From NCBI RefSeq assembly GCF_016790065.1, contig NZ_JAEUPY010000790.1:1-40810 (forward strand): a DNA stretch of 40,810 nt, read 5' to 3'. Below the pieces are notes generated by a model that made no database searches, was not told the DNA's origin, and saw nothing but the letters and a program-made list of their open reading frames with translations. A program made the translations under genes and the position numbers. This DNA comes from Steroidobacter sp. (lineage in GTDB: Bacteria > Pseudomonadota > Gammaproteobacteria > Steroidobacterales > Steroidobacteraceae). Shown here one piece after another: positions 28,597-37,027 of this stretch. Within the stretch, counting starts at the first letter, position 1. Each line of letters starts with the position of its first letter.

Positions 28597-29529
28597 CTAG
28601 TCAACAATCCTGGCGCCCACTGCGTCGAGCGTGGAAATCCACGCATCGCTAGCCATCTTGTGTGCAGCGAACCCAGCCACCATCGCGTCTCGCACGCGTT
28701 CGGCATCCTGTTGTTCGCACCACGCGAATATCGTGGGACCGGCACCAGAGATGGAGCAGCCCAGTGCGCCGTTGCTCAGGGCTCCCTGCTTCACCGCCTG
28801 GAAGCCTGGAATCAAAACTTGTCGTTGCGGCTCGATGATCACATCCTCGAGCGACTCGCGAATCAATTGCAGATCGCTGGTGAAACAACCGGTGATGAAA
28901 CCGGAAATGTTGGCGGTCTGCCAGATCACATTCGAGAGATCCACGGTACGGCTCAGAATGGAACGCGCCTCGCGCGTATTCAGCACCATGTGCGGATGAA
29001 CCAGCACGCAGCGCACCGTCGGCGGCACCGGAATCTGTTTGACGTTGGGATTATCGATACCCACCGTCAACACCAGCCCGCCGAACAACGACGGCGCGAT
29101 GTTGTCGACGTGTCGCGAACCGCTGGCCACCTGCTCGCCCTTTAACGCGAACTTGAGCTGTTCCAACAGCGGCAGCGGCTTGGGCAGCAGCGCATTGGCC
29201 GCCACCACACCGGCGACGGCAGACGCAGCCGAACCGCCCAGGCCCGAGCCCAGCGGAATGCCTTTTTCGATGCTCAGCTCGATACCGAAGTCCAGCTGCA
29301 GCTCGCGGATCATGCTCAACACCGCCATGCCGGCCGTGTTCTTCTCCGGATCCAGCGGCAGATCGACGGTGGTGCCGGTGATTTTCGCGATGCTCACGCC
29401 CGGCTGGTCGAGACGGCGCGCGGTGACGCGATCGCCGATGGCCTGAAAGCTGTGGCCCAGCACGTCGAAACCGACTGCCACATTGCCGATGCTGGCCGGC
29501 GCGAACGCCGTTGCCGATTGCCTGCTCAC
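28597..29529 (-). CDS. thrB: homoserine kinase
   Basis: GHMP-family kinase phosphorylating homoserine. 310 residues, the same length as E. coli ThrB. The N-terminal substrate motif is AFAPASIGNVAVGFDVLG and the ATP loop is PLGSGLGGSAASAVAGV. GAGPTIFAW is the third GHMP motif. The GTG at 29529 was chosen: it overlaps the thrA stop in GTGA and has GGAG 8 bases upstream. A second in-frame GTG at 29553 would add eight residues. Translationally coupled to thrA. Confidence 0.96.
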   Translation of the reverse strand: MSRQSATAFAPASIGNVAVGFDVLGHSFQAIGDRVTARRLDQPGVSIAKITGTTVDLPLDPEKNTAGMAVLSMIRELQLDFGIELSIEKGIPLGSGLGGSAASAVAGVVAANALLPKPLPLLEQLKFALKGEQVASGSRHVDNIAPSLFGGLVLTVGIDNPNVKQIPVPPTVRCVLVHPHMVLNTREARSILSRTVDLSNVIWQTANISGFITGCFTSDLQLIRESLEDVIIEPQRQVLIPGFQAVKQGALSNGALGCSISGAGPTIFAWCEQQDAERVRDAMVAGFAAHKMASDAWISTLDAVGARIVD

Positions 29530-32009
29530 AGCCTTGCTCCAAGATACGCGCACACGCGCAACAAATCGCCGAACACGCCGCCCGCGGTCACTTCGGGACC
29601 GGCGCCCGGGCCCTGCACCACCAGTGGGTTCTGGTTGTAGCGAGCGGTCAGGAAGCGCACGACGTTGTCGGTGAGATTGATGTTCGCAAAGGTGTGCGAA
29701 CGCTCCAACTCGACCAAGCCTACCGAGGCTTTGCCGGTGGCGGCGTCCAAAGAACCTACGTAACGCAACACACGGTCGCGGCTGCGCGCTGCCTTCAAGC
29801 GCTCGGCCATCGCCGCGTCGAACTCAGGCAAGCGATCCAGGAATTCTTGCGGCGTGGTCTTGGCGAGCGCGGCCGGCACCAGGCCTTCGAGCTGCACATC
29901 GCCCAATTCCAGACGCAATCCCATTTCGCGGCCGAGGATGATCAGTTTGCGTGCGAAGTCCAGACCGGACAGATCGTCACGCGGATCCGGCTCGGTGTAG
30001 CCCTTCGCTTTCGCAGCGCGCACCACCGACGAGAACGGCTCCGAGCCATCCCACACGTTGAACAGATACGCCAACGTGCCGGACAGAATGCCTTCGATGC
30101 GCCAGATTTGATCGCCGGTATCACGCAGATCGCGCAGCGTCTGGATCACGGGCAAGCCCGCACCCACGGTTGCTTCATACAAGTAATGAGCATTGCCCTG
30201 GCGACGAGCTTCGTGCAGCCGGCCGTACAACTCCAACTCGGAGCTGTTGGCCTTCTTGTTCGGCGTCACGATATGAATGCCGCTGGCCAGCCACGCCGGA
30301 TAGCGCGCAGCCACTTCGGAGCTGGACGAGCAATCGATGATGATGGCGTGCGGCAGATGATCGGCGCGCACGTGCTCGGCGAACCGAGTGAGATCGGCGT
30401 CCTCGCTCTTGGCGGCAACGGCATCGCGCCAGCTATTCAGCGGCACTTCTGCATTGGCCAGATGCATGCGCTTGGTCGTCATGATGCCGCGTACACGCAG
30501 ATCTAACTTCAGATCGCGCGACAAACGTTCGACCTGCGACGCCATCTGATCGAGCAACACGGCACCGACTGTGCCCGGGCCGATCAAACCGATCGACACG
30601 GTGTGCGGCGACAGATAGAAGCTCGAATGCACCGAGCGCAGCGCGCGCGACGAGTGCTTGCCGTCGATGACGGCGGAAATGTTTCTTTCCGAAGCGCCCT
30701 GCGCGATCGCGCGCACACTCACGCCTGCGGAACCGAGTGCACCGAAGACCTTAGCGGCAACGCCGTGCGAACCGGCCATGCCGTCGCCGACGACTGCGAG
30801 GATGCTGCAGCCAGCGTCGACTTCGACGCTTTGGATCTGCCCTTCTCGCAACTCACGATCGAACGCCTGACGCACGACTGTTTCCGCGCGCGCCGCTTCG
30901 GCTTCAGGGATCGCGAAGCAGATGGAATGTTCCGAGCTGCCCTGCGAGATCAGGATCACGGAGATGCCATGATCGCGCAGCGCGCCGAACAAACGATGCG
31001 CGGTGCCTGGCACGCCGATCATGCCGGCGCCTTCCAGGTTCACCAGCGCGATACGGTCGATGCACGTGATGCCTTTGACGGCGATCTGCGAGTTGGGCTT
31101 CTCGCAAATCAGCGTGCCGGCCTTCTCGGGAGCAAAGGTGTTACGGATCCAGATCGGGATGCTCTTACGCACCGCCGGCGCCATGGTCTGCGGATGGATC
31201 ACTTTGGCGCCGAAGTACGCGAGCTCCATGGCTTCGTTGTACGACAACGCATCGATGACCTTCGCGTCCGGCACCAGCCGCGGATCGGCACTGAGCACGC
31301 CGTCGACGTCGGTCCAGATGTGGATCTCTTCCGCGTCCAACAGCGCGCCGAAAATGGAGCCGGAGAAGTCGCTGCCATTGCGGCCGAGCGTGGTCTGCAA
31401 CCCCTGCGGGTCACGCGCCACGAAGCCGGTGATGATCAGTGTCGCTGGCTCGGACGGCGTGATGCGGTCCATATTGGTTTGCGACACGTCCCAGCGCACA
31501 GCCGGACCCAGCGGGCCCCATTCGACGGAGACCACATCGCGCGCATCGACCCACTTCACGTTGCCGGCGCGGCGACCGCGGTGACGCAGATAGGCGCTGA
31601 ACAGGCGCGTCGACCAGATCTCGCCGTAGCCGGAGATCAGGTCGCGCACAGTCTGGGAAGCTGAACGAATCAGCTGCACGGTTTGCAGAATGCCGGCGAT
31701 GTCGCGGCACTCCTGCTCGAGCTTGGCCATGTACTCGACGCGCGCGCCGTCCGGCAGCAGCGTGTCGGCAATGACTTGGTGGCGGTGACGCAACTGTTCG
31801 ATGCGCTCGGCCAAGGTCGTTTCTTGTTTCTCGGCGGCAATCACCAGGTTCAACAAGCCGTCGGTCACGCCGCGGCAAGCTGAAAGAACCACACCGAGGC
31901 GCGGATGAGGATCCTGCTCCAGAATCCGAGCCACGCGCTCCATGCAAGTCGCATCGGCGACGCTCGAGCCGCCGAATTTATGTACGCGCCAGCGCTCCAC
32001 TTGTCTCAT
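29526..32009 (-). CDS. thrA: bifunctional aspartokinase I / homoserine dehydrogenase I
   Basis: Fused first and third enzymes of the threonine branch. 827 residues versus 820 in E. coli ThrA. The aspartokinase domain starts with KFGGSS (11-16) and has LNTTR-type substrate motifs (here GRNGSDFSGSIFGALL). Two ACT regulatory domains lie at about 320-455 (ISVILISQGSSEHSICF, VSVRAIAQGASERNISAVI). The homoserine dehydrogenase NAD(P) loop GPGTVG starts at 477, with VTPNKKANS and YEATVGAGLPVI downstream. Threonine feedback inhibition is expected from the ACT domains (family knowledge). Confidence 0.98.
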   Translation of the reverse strand: MRQVERWRVHKFGGSSVADATCMERVARILEQDPHPRLGVVLSACRGVTDGLLNLVIAAEKQETTLAERIEQLRHRHQVIADTLLPDGARVEYMAKLEQECRDIAGILQTVQLIRSASQTVRDLISGYGEIWSTRLFSAYLRHRGRRAGNVKWVDARDVVSVEWGPLGPAVRWDVSQTNMDRITPSEPATLIITGFVARDPQGLQTTLGRNGSDFSGSIFGALLDAEEIHIWTDVDGVLSADPRLVPDAKVIDALSYNEAMELAYFGAKVIHPQTMAPAVRKSIPIWIRNTFAPEKAGTLICEKPNSQIAVKGITCIDRIALVNLEGAGMIGVPGTAHRLFGALRDHGISVILISQGSSEHSICFAIPEAEAARAETVVRQAFDRELREGQIQSVEVDAGCSILAVVGDGMAGSHGVAAKVFGALGSAGVSVRAIAQGASERNISAVIDGKHSSRALRSVHSSFYLSPHTVSIGLIGPGTVGAVLLDQMASQVERLSRDLKLDLRVRGIMTTKRMHLANAEVPLNSWRDAVAAKSEDADLTRFAEHVRADHLPHAIIIDCSSSSEVAARYPAWLASGIHIVTPNKKANSSELELYGRLHEARRQGNAHYLYEATVGAGLPVIQTLRDLRDTGDQIWRIEGILSGTLAYLFNVWDGSEPFSSVVRAAKAKGYTEPDPRDDLSGLDFARKLIILGREMGLRLELGDVQLEGLVPAALAKTTPQEFLDRLPEFDAAMAERLKAARSRDRVLRYVGSLDAATGKASVGLVELERSHTFANINLTDNVVRFLTARYNQNPLVVQGPGAGPEVTAGGVFGDLLRVCAYLGARL

Positions 32010-32117
32010 CTCGTTCTAGATTGAGGATGCCAATCCCGCGCACGCACACCTTCCCGTGGTGCCTCACCGGCACAGGACCAGGGCACTTCGGTAAGGGGCG
32101 GCAGCTGGGAGGGCGAC

Positions 32118-32146
32118 ACTCTACTGACAGCAACAGAATGGCGCAA
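32118..32146 (-). promoter_or_regulatory. candidate thrABC promoter
   Basis: On the minus strand, TTGCGC (-35; 32146-32141), a 17-base spacer, then TAGAGT (-10; 32123-32118). The predicted leader is about 100 bases and contains a hairpin at 32053-32083 built on GTGCC/GGCAC. No Thr/Ile-rich leader peptide is present, so the classical thr attenuator is not visible. Confidence 0.45.
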
Positions 32147-32221
32147 GCTGGCGTCTGGCCGGCATTTTTTTACGCGGGCCAAGGCTCGGGCAGAGTCCGG
32201 GAATTCGGCTGCTGCGAGCCC

Positions 32222-33535
32222 CTAACTGGAGGGGTCCAAGCGGCCGAAAGCCAGCAACGTCGCGTCCTGTTCTTCACCCGCGGCGGCCGGAAAGCCGGGC
32301 CGGGAAAAGCACAAGGTCTCGCCGGGGTCCGGCTGCACGTTGTTGGCTTGTTCGTTGATGTACATGACTCGCGCGGGACCGACCTGAATCAGGTCGCGAT
32401 GCCGCAGGGCTCGGCGCAAAATGCGTCGCGAATTCACCACCAAGCCGTTGGTGCTGCCCAGGTCGAGCAACAAGTCCCGGTTGCCGTCGCGCACGATCAG
32501 TGCGTGATAGCGGCTGATGAACACTGAGTCGATGCGGACGTCGGCTTCCTCGCCCCGCCCCACCAGCAGCCGATCGGACTTGAGCGAGACTTCGCGCTCG
32601 ACCTCGCCCTGCATGGTGATGACCAATTTGCCCTGGCTCGGCGACGGCGCCAGCGCGGCGACCTGTTCCAGCACCGCGTTCTCCACGCGGAGCCGCCGGC
32701 GTACCCAACCCAAATCCTCGATGGCCTTGTCCAGCGCCGAGCTGGTGACCGAACCGGCACCCTCTTCGCGCGCATGCTCAAACGCCCGCGAGCACAACTT
32801 ATTAATGTTGGCTGGGACGCCGAGGCTGCAGGCATGGATCTGAGGCAACAGCGTGTACGGCATCAATCCGTCAGGGTTCGGCGCCCCAGCTGCGCGCAAT
32901 CGATGCGCGACATAGGCGGCCGTCTGATCTTCGGTGAACGTCGCGAGCGAAAAGCGGGACACGTTGCCCGACACCAGCTCGACCATGCGGGGCGATTCCA
33001 GCACCAGGTTCAACGAGGGCTGGCCCAGCAACAGAATCTTCACCACGCGCACGCCGTCGTGCTCAACGGCGGCCAGGCACCGCAACTCCTCCAGCACGGA
33101 CGGGTGCATGCTCTGCGCATTCTCGACCACAACCAGGCACAGCCGGCCGGTGCCCGCTTGGTGCGCTAGAAAGCGCTCCAACAACCGGCGGCGGTCAGTC
33201 TTGTCCTCGTCAGCCAGCGTGAAGCCGAACTGCCGCAGGATCTCCAACAGGAATTCGCGCGGCCCGATGTGCTCGCGCTGAACTGAAGCAACCGTGACTC
33301 GCTCATCCAGTTCTTTCAGCAACCGCTTGATCAACAGGCTTTTGCCACAGCCGTGTTCGGCGGTGACCACGCCCAGCCGCGACTTGGTCCACAGGGAGTG
33401 CCCCATGAATTCCAGCGCACGCAGGTGCTGATCGCTCGGGAAAAAGAAAGCGTCGTCCGCGGTATCGGCGAACGGTTCGGTCGCCAGACCGAAGCCGGTA
33501 GAGATGGGTAAAACTGCGACGTCGGGCGGTGTCAT
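32222..33535 (-). CDS. ExeA/GspA-like AAA ATPase fused to a C-terminal FHA domain
   Basis: 437 residues. N-terminal ExeA-type AAA domain (about 25-290) with Walker A AEHGCGKS at 59-66. The Walker B position reads LCLVVVENAQ, with E138-N139 where the family has Asp-Glu, so hydrolysis may be impaired. ILLLGQPSLN (sensor-1 region) and GVPANINKLCSRA are ExeA-like. The C-terminal FHA domain (about 304-393) is intact: GR 326-327, S341, R342, H344, N363. FHA domains bind phosphothreonine, so a Ser/Thr kinase partner is implied but absent here. No membrane helix. The ATG at 33535 is preferred; an extension to 33646 is non-homologous. Confidence 0.88.
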   Translation of the reverse strand: MTPPDVAVLPISTGFGLATEPFADTADDAFFFPSDQHLRALEFMGHSLWTKSRLGVVTAEHGCGKSLLIKRLLKELDERVTVASVQREHIGPREFLLEILRQFGFTLADEDKTDRRRLLERFLAHQAGTGRLCLVVVENAQSMHPSVLEELRCLAAVEHDGVRVVKILLLGQPSLNLVLESPRMVELVSGNVSRFSLATFTEDQTAAYVAHRLRAAGAPNPDGLMPYTLLPQIHACSLGVPANINKLCSRAFEHAREEGAGSVTSSALDKAIEDLGWVRRRLRVENAVLEQVAALAPSPSQGKLVITMQGEVEREVSLKSDRLLVGRGEEADVRIDSVFISRYHALIVRDGNRDLLLDLGSTNGLVVNSRRILRRALRHRDLIQVGPARVMYINEQANNVQPDPGETLCFSRPGFPAAAGEEQDATLLAFGRLDPSS

Positions 33536-33683
33536 TATCAGAGGCTGAGAAGTGTCCGTAACTCGCTGACTTAGTTTAATTTGGAAGAAATGCACACATC
33601 CCTGCGCTTGGCACCGGACAATAAGCCCTGCGTCGCCGCAGTACAAGCCATCCGGTGGCCCGAGCCGCGGGCTCGCGCTCCGA

Positions 33684-33743
33684 GCTCAAAGTTGCGCTCA
33701 AAGTGCAGTCCAATGTTCGGTCCAATTTTGCTCTCAACCCGGC
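33684..33743 (+). repeat. array of five degenerate 12-base direct repeats
   Basis: Units start at 33684, 33696, 33708, 33720 and 33732: GCTCAAAGTTGC, GCTCAAAGTGCA, GTCCAATGTTCG, GTCCAATTTTGC and TCTCAACCCGGC. All share CAA at positions 4-6, and units 1-4 share G at position 1 and T at position 9. The array ends 37 bases before the ghrA ATG. The head-to-tail 12-base spacing suggests a regulator-binding array. Confidence 0.6.
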
Positions 33744-33755
33744 TCGATTGAGCCG
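33740..33755 (+). promoter_or_regulatory. palindrome overlapping candidate ghrA -35
   Basis: CGGCTC-GATT-GAGCCG is a perfect 6-bp dyad. Its right half contains TTGAGC (33748-33753), a possible -35, with TAATCC (33769-33774) 15 bases later and 6 bases before the ghrA ATG. The short spacer makes the promoter assignment weak. Confidence 0.3.
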
Positions 33756-33780
33756 CGTAACCCTCGAGTAATCCTGTTCC

Positions 33781-34722
33781 ATGCGCATCGTCATCGTTGT
33801 CGGCGGCGCCAAGGCCCAAGCCTGGCGCGACACCATTGCCTCGCATCTCCGCGACGCTCAAATCGACATCTGGCAGCCCGGCTTCACACAGCCGGCCGAC
33901 TTTGCGGTCGGCTGGACGCCGCCGCCGCAGTTCTTCATCGACCAGCCGCGCTTGCGCGCGTTCTTTTCCGTCGGTGCTGGCGTGGAGCACGTGCTCCACA
34001 ACCCCAATCTGCCGGCGGACCTGCCCATCGTGCGCGTCGAGGACGCCGGCATGGGGGAGCAGATGGTCGACTACTGTCGGTTCGAAGTGCTCCGCTGGAT
34101 GCAACGGCGCGACGAGTATGTCGCTCAACAAGCGGCGGGAGTCTGGGAGCCGCTGGACTCGGCTTTCAGTCGCACGGAGTGGCCGGTCGGTGTGTTCGGC
34201 TTGGGTGTGCTGGGCCGACAGGTGGCCTCCGCTTTCGCCGCCGATGGCTTTCCCGTGAATGCCTTCGCTCGCTCGTCCGCTGCGACTGAGCCGGGTGTGC
34301 AGCTGTTCGCCGAAGCCGACGGAACGGATCGATTCGAAGCCTTCATGCGAGCCACCAAGGTGCTGATGATTTTGGCGCCACTCACGCCGGCCACTCAGGA
34401 CAAGTTCAACCGCGACACGTTGCGGCTGTTGCCCAGAGGCTCGTACGTCATCAACGTTGCGCGCGGTGGCTTGATTGTTGATGAAGGGCTCCTGGAGTTG
34501 TTGGACAGCGGACACCTGAACGGTGCCGCGCTCGATGTGTTTCGCACCGAGCCGCTGCCAGCCGAGCATCGCTATTGGTCGCACCCGAGGGTGCGCGTCA
34601 CTCCGCATACAGCTGCGGTGACGCCGCTCGGGCCAGCGTCGAAACAAATCGCCGACAAGATCACGCAGCTCGCTGCGAACCAAAACGTCACAGGAATCGT
34701 CGACCGCGGTCGCGCGTACTGA
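33781..34722 (+). CDS. ghrA: glyoxylate/hydroxypyruvate reductase A
   Basis: NADPH-dependent 2-hydroxyacid dehydrogenase. 313 residues against 312 in E. coli GhrA. N-terminal catalytic lobe with FFSVGAGVEHVL and VRVEDAGMGEQMVDY. The nucleotide loop is GVFGLGVLGRQVA. The catalytic triad is Arg in NVARGGLIVDE, Glu in FRTEPLP, and His in VTPHTAAVTP. It reduces glyoxylate and hydroxypyruvate. Single-gene unit with its own upstream repeat array; no Shine-Dalgarno before the ATG. Confidence 0.94.
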   Translation: MRIVIVVGGAKAQAWRDTIASHLRDAQIDIWQPGFTQPADFAVGWTPPPQFFIDQPRLRAFFSVGAGVEHVLHNPNLPADLPIVRVEDAGMGEQMVDYCRFEVLRWMQRRDEYVAQQAAGVWEPLDSAFSRTEWPVGVFGLGVLGRQVASAFAADGFPVNAFARSSAATEPGVQLFAEADGTDRFEAFMRATKVLMILAPLTPATQDKFNRDTLRLLPRGSYVINVARGGLIVDEGLLELLDSGHLNGAALDVFRTEPLPAEHRYWSHPRVRVTPHTAAVTPLGPASKQIADKITQLAANQNVTGIVDRGRAY

Positions 34723-34790
34723 GTGCCAATCAAGAGTCTCGCGCCAACGAGCGGCGCGAGACCCGGTCACGGGAAGCATTCAGCGACGCG

Positions 34791-35057
34791 CTATTGCTCA
34801 CCGTTGCTGACTGGCTCGGGCTGCTGATTCACAGCAGCGATTTGATCCGGCGCGCTCGGCTCAGGCAGTTTGATTTCACGCGGCTGAGTTCGGTGTTCTG
34901 GCTTGAATGAGTGATAGCCAATGGCGCCCACTGGCGTGACTAACGCGTGCGTGTTGCCGTAGCTGACGCAACCGCTGAGCCCAATACTCAGGGCCGTGCC
35001 CAGAGCAATAGCTAACAAACCATTTACCAATCGCATTTTCATCACAGGCATTTTCAT
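34791..35057 (-). CDS. small putative lipoprotein
   Basis: 88 residues. MKMPVMKMRLVNGLLAIAL begins a lipoprotein signal with the lipobox LSGC, followed by Val at +2. The mature part is short, Pro/Gln-rich and unrecognised (YGNTHALVTPVGAIGYHSFKPE, LPEPSAPDQIAAVNQQ). The motif SYGNTHALVTPVGAIGYHSFKP resembles conserved segments of short Gly-rich lipoproteins, but I cannot name a family. The ATG at 35057 has GAGG 10 bases upstream. Convergent with ghrA. Confidence 0.68.
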   Translation of the reverse strand: MKMPVMKMRLVNGLLAIALGTALSIGLSGCVSYGNTHALVTPVGAIGYHSFKPEHRTQPREIKLPEPSAPDQIAAVNQQPEPVSNGEQ

Positions 35058-35217
35058 CTTGAAACCCTCGCGGGCGACAGGACCACCAATACAACGCGTG
35101 AACCGGCCCCGCGGCTGATGAAAAAATGGCACTTCACTACTGAATTAATGCTGAATTGTGGTCATCGCGACCACTGCGACGTCAGCGACATTCCTGCTCG
35201 CGGCAAAGTTCCCGCGA

Positions 35218-36024
35218 TTATCGCGATCGCTCTAGATTTAATTCTTCTACTCTTACACGCGAGAATTCACCACGCTCGGCGGTGAAATCCCAGCGTTCAA
35301 TGCGACACAGATTCGCAGCGACACGCTCAATGACATTCACTGAGTTCGGATGACGAGCGCGCACTCGACGCGACACCGACGTGCCCGCCTGCACCACCCA
35401 GCAGCGACGACTTAATTCTTCGTAATGTTCATGTAGCGGAGCGATGTAAGGCAGATGAATGTGCCCGCCCATGACTATATCCGCGCCCGCCTCCACCCAC
35501 GCGTCAATCGCCGCTTTGTAACCATGTAACCGATTGTGAATTTCGCTGCCTCGAAGTACGTGCACCGGCTGATGCGTGACCACGATCCGAAGCTGATCCG
35601 CCGTCGCTACGGCAAGCCGCTGCGAAACGCGCTGGATCTGCTCGACCGACACTTCTCCATCTTTGTGTCGCGCTGGCCGCGTGGTGTTCACACCGAGCAC
35701 CAAGAACTCATCGCTCTGCCACTCCGGCTCGAACTCATCGCCGAAGACTCGCGCGAAGCCTGCGTAGGGATAGAACAAACGTGCGATCACGTTGAACAAC
35801 GGAATATCGTGATTGCCCGGAATGACCACGACCGCCTTGGTCGGCAACTTTGCGACGAAATCCTTTGCAGCGTCGAACTGCGCGCGACGGGCACGCTGCG
35901 TGATATCGCCCGAGACCACCACGATGGCGGGCTGCAGTTCGCGCGCCAGCCTCAGTAGCGCTTCGACCACTGGCGGTTGCTCGGTCCCGAAATGCGGATC
36001 CGAGATCTGCAACAGCACACTCAT
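35218..36024 (-). CDS. calcineurin-like metallophosphoesterase
   Basis: 268 residues with the complete metallophosphoesterase motif set: D9-x-H11 (ISDPHFG), GD in VVVSGDITQ, GNHD in VIPGNHDIP, H in VVTHQPVH, and GGHIH near residue 195. It resembles cAMP phosphodiesterase/Icc-type enzymes in spacing, but the substrate cannot be assigned. The ATG at 36024 overlaps the upstream kinase stop in ATGA, so translational coupling is likely. A longer in-frame start at 36099 would lie deep in the kinase gene and was rejected. Confidence 0.92.
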   Translation of the reverse strand: MSVLLQISDPHFGTEQPPVVEALLRLARELQPAIVVVSGDITQRARRAQFDAAKDFVAKLPTKAVVVIPGNHDIPLFNVIARLFYPYAGFARVFGDEFEPEWQSDEFLVLGVNTTRPARHKDGEVSVEQIQRVSQRLAVATADQLRIVVTHQPVHVLRGSEIHNRLHGYKAAIDAWVEAGADIVMGGHIHLPYIAPLHEHYEELSRRCWVVQAGTSVSRRVRARHPNSVNVIERVAANLCRIERWDFTAERGEFSRVRVEELNLERSR

Positions 36025-36962
36025 TTTTCCGGACCCGCCGCGGGCGCCAGCAACATCAGCGGATGCGGCGCGACTTCGAAGTTCAACGGCGGCTGACACC
36101 AGAAGATCTCGCCATCGACCGCGACCTTGATGCCTTTCGGTCCCACGCCACTCAACAAGCGCACTGTCATGCTACGGAAGGGAAAGTTGCGCACGTGCTC
36201 ATCCTCTCCCAAGTTCCCCAACATGCCTCGTACCGCCAGCCACAACAATTTGCCGGTGCTGACCGGTTCGACGATCAACGCCGCCAGACTGCGATTGCGC
36301 TTCACATCCTCGGCTTCTTCCAAGCCGATCTGCTCCAGTTGCAAAGCGTTGTTGCCGACGAAGATGGTCGGCGTGCGCAGCGTCTCCCGACCGTGCTCGT
36401 GCTCCACGTCCACGACCCATTTTCGATGTTCGTGCAACAGAGTGACCAGTCCGGAATACATGGCCACGGAACGCCGACGGCCGTACTGGCGTTTGTACTC
36501 CTCGCGGTCCTGTAACAGCTGCGGATACAACCCGAGACTGGCATTCACCAAGAAGGCACGATTGTTCACCATGCCCACTTGCACCGGCTTGATACGCGCT
36601 GTCAGTAGCGAGCGAGTTGCTTCACTGGTATCGAGTGGAATGCCGTGAGCGCGGCTGGAATAGTTGAACGTCCCTTGTGGGATGATGCCGAACGGCCTTC
36701 GCGTTGGCAGTACCGCCTGGACCACGGCATTGATGGTGCCGTCGCCGCCGGCGACCACCACCGCCCCGCCGCTCTCCGCTGCTGCATTCACCGCCTTCTT
36801 GGCGACGTCGGCGAGTTGCTCGGGATTCTCGATGAGGATGAATTCGTGCGGCCGGCCGGCTTCCGACAGGATGGTTTCGATCTGCTGCCGGGCCTCGTGC
36901 GCGTCTTTGGAACCCGAGCCGGCATTGCTCACGATATGAAATGGCGAATCGGTGACAGCCAT
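36021..36962 (-). CDS. diacylglycerol/lipid kinase family protein
   Basis: 313 residues of the DAGK-catalytic superfamily. N-terminal SNAGSGS and the ATP-site GGDGT (72-76) in VVVAGGDGTINAVVQAV are present. GIIPQGTFNYSSRAHGIPLD replaces the more common GTxNDFAR with GTFNYSSR. The C-terminal lobe has FVGNNALQL and a product-side VDGE (KVAVDGEIFW). It probably phosphorylates a lipid such as diacylglycerol; the actual substrate is unknown. AAGGAG lies 5 bases before the ATG. Divergent from ligD (65-base gap) and coupled to the metallophosphoesterase. Confidence 0.92.
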   Translation of the reverse strand: MAVTDSPFHIVSNAGSGSKDAHEARQQIETILSEAGRPHEFILIENPEQLADVAKKAVNAAAESGGAVVVAGGDGTINAVVQAVLPTRRPFGIIPQGTFNYSSRAHGIPLDTSEATRSLLTARIKPVQVGMVNNRAFLVNASLGLYPQLLQDREEYKRQYGRRRSVAMYSGLVTLLHEHRKWVVDVEHEHGRETLRTPTIFVGNNALQLEQIGLEEAEDVKRNRSLAALIVEPVSTGKLLWLAVRGMLGNLGEDEHVRNFPFRSMTVRLLSGVGPKGIKVAVDGEIFWCQPPLNFEVAPHPLMLLAPAAGPEK

Positions 36963-37012
36963 GGAACTCCTTGTCGTATCAGGATCGCCGGTTCAATGCG
37001 CGATTGGTGCGC

Positions 37013-37018
37013 TAAGAT
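37013..37018 (+). promoter_or_regulatory. candidate -10 (TAAGAT) for ligD-ku
   Basis: TAAGAT lies 9 bases before the ligD ATG, with a poor -35 (TTCAAT at 36992). No Shine-Dalgarno precedes the ATG. The transcript would have a leader of only about 2-3 bases. Confidence 0.25.
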
Positions 37019-37027
37019 CCCATCGGC

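Noticed and set aside
32010-32092. 27-codon GTG-initiated leader ORF ending in TGA across the thrA ATG
   Set aside because: No Shine-Dalgarno, and no threonine or isoleucine codons, so it is not a thr attenuator peptide.
32161-32172. T-run in GGCATTTTTTTACG as an intrinsic terminator
   Set aside because: Only fits plus-strand transcription, where no upstream plus-strand gene ends. No stable stem precedes it.
35118-35285. 55-codon plus-strand ORF with a hydrophobic C-terminal half
   Set aside because: No Shine-Dalgarno or promoter. Its 3' part lies over the metallophosphoesterase gene on the other strand, so the hydrophobicity may be a frame shadow.
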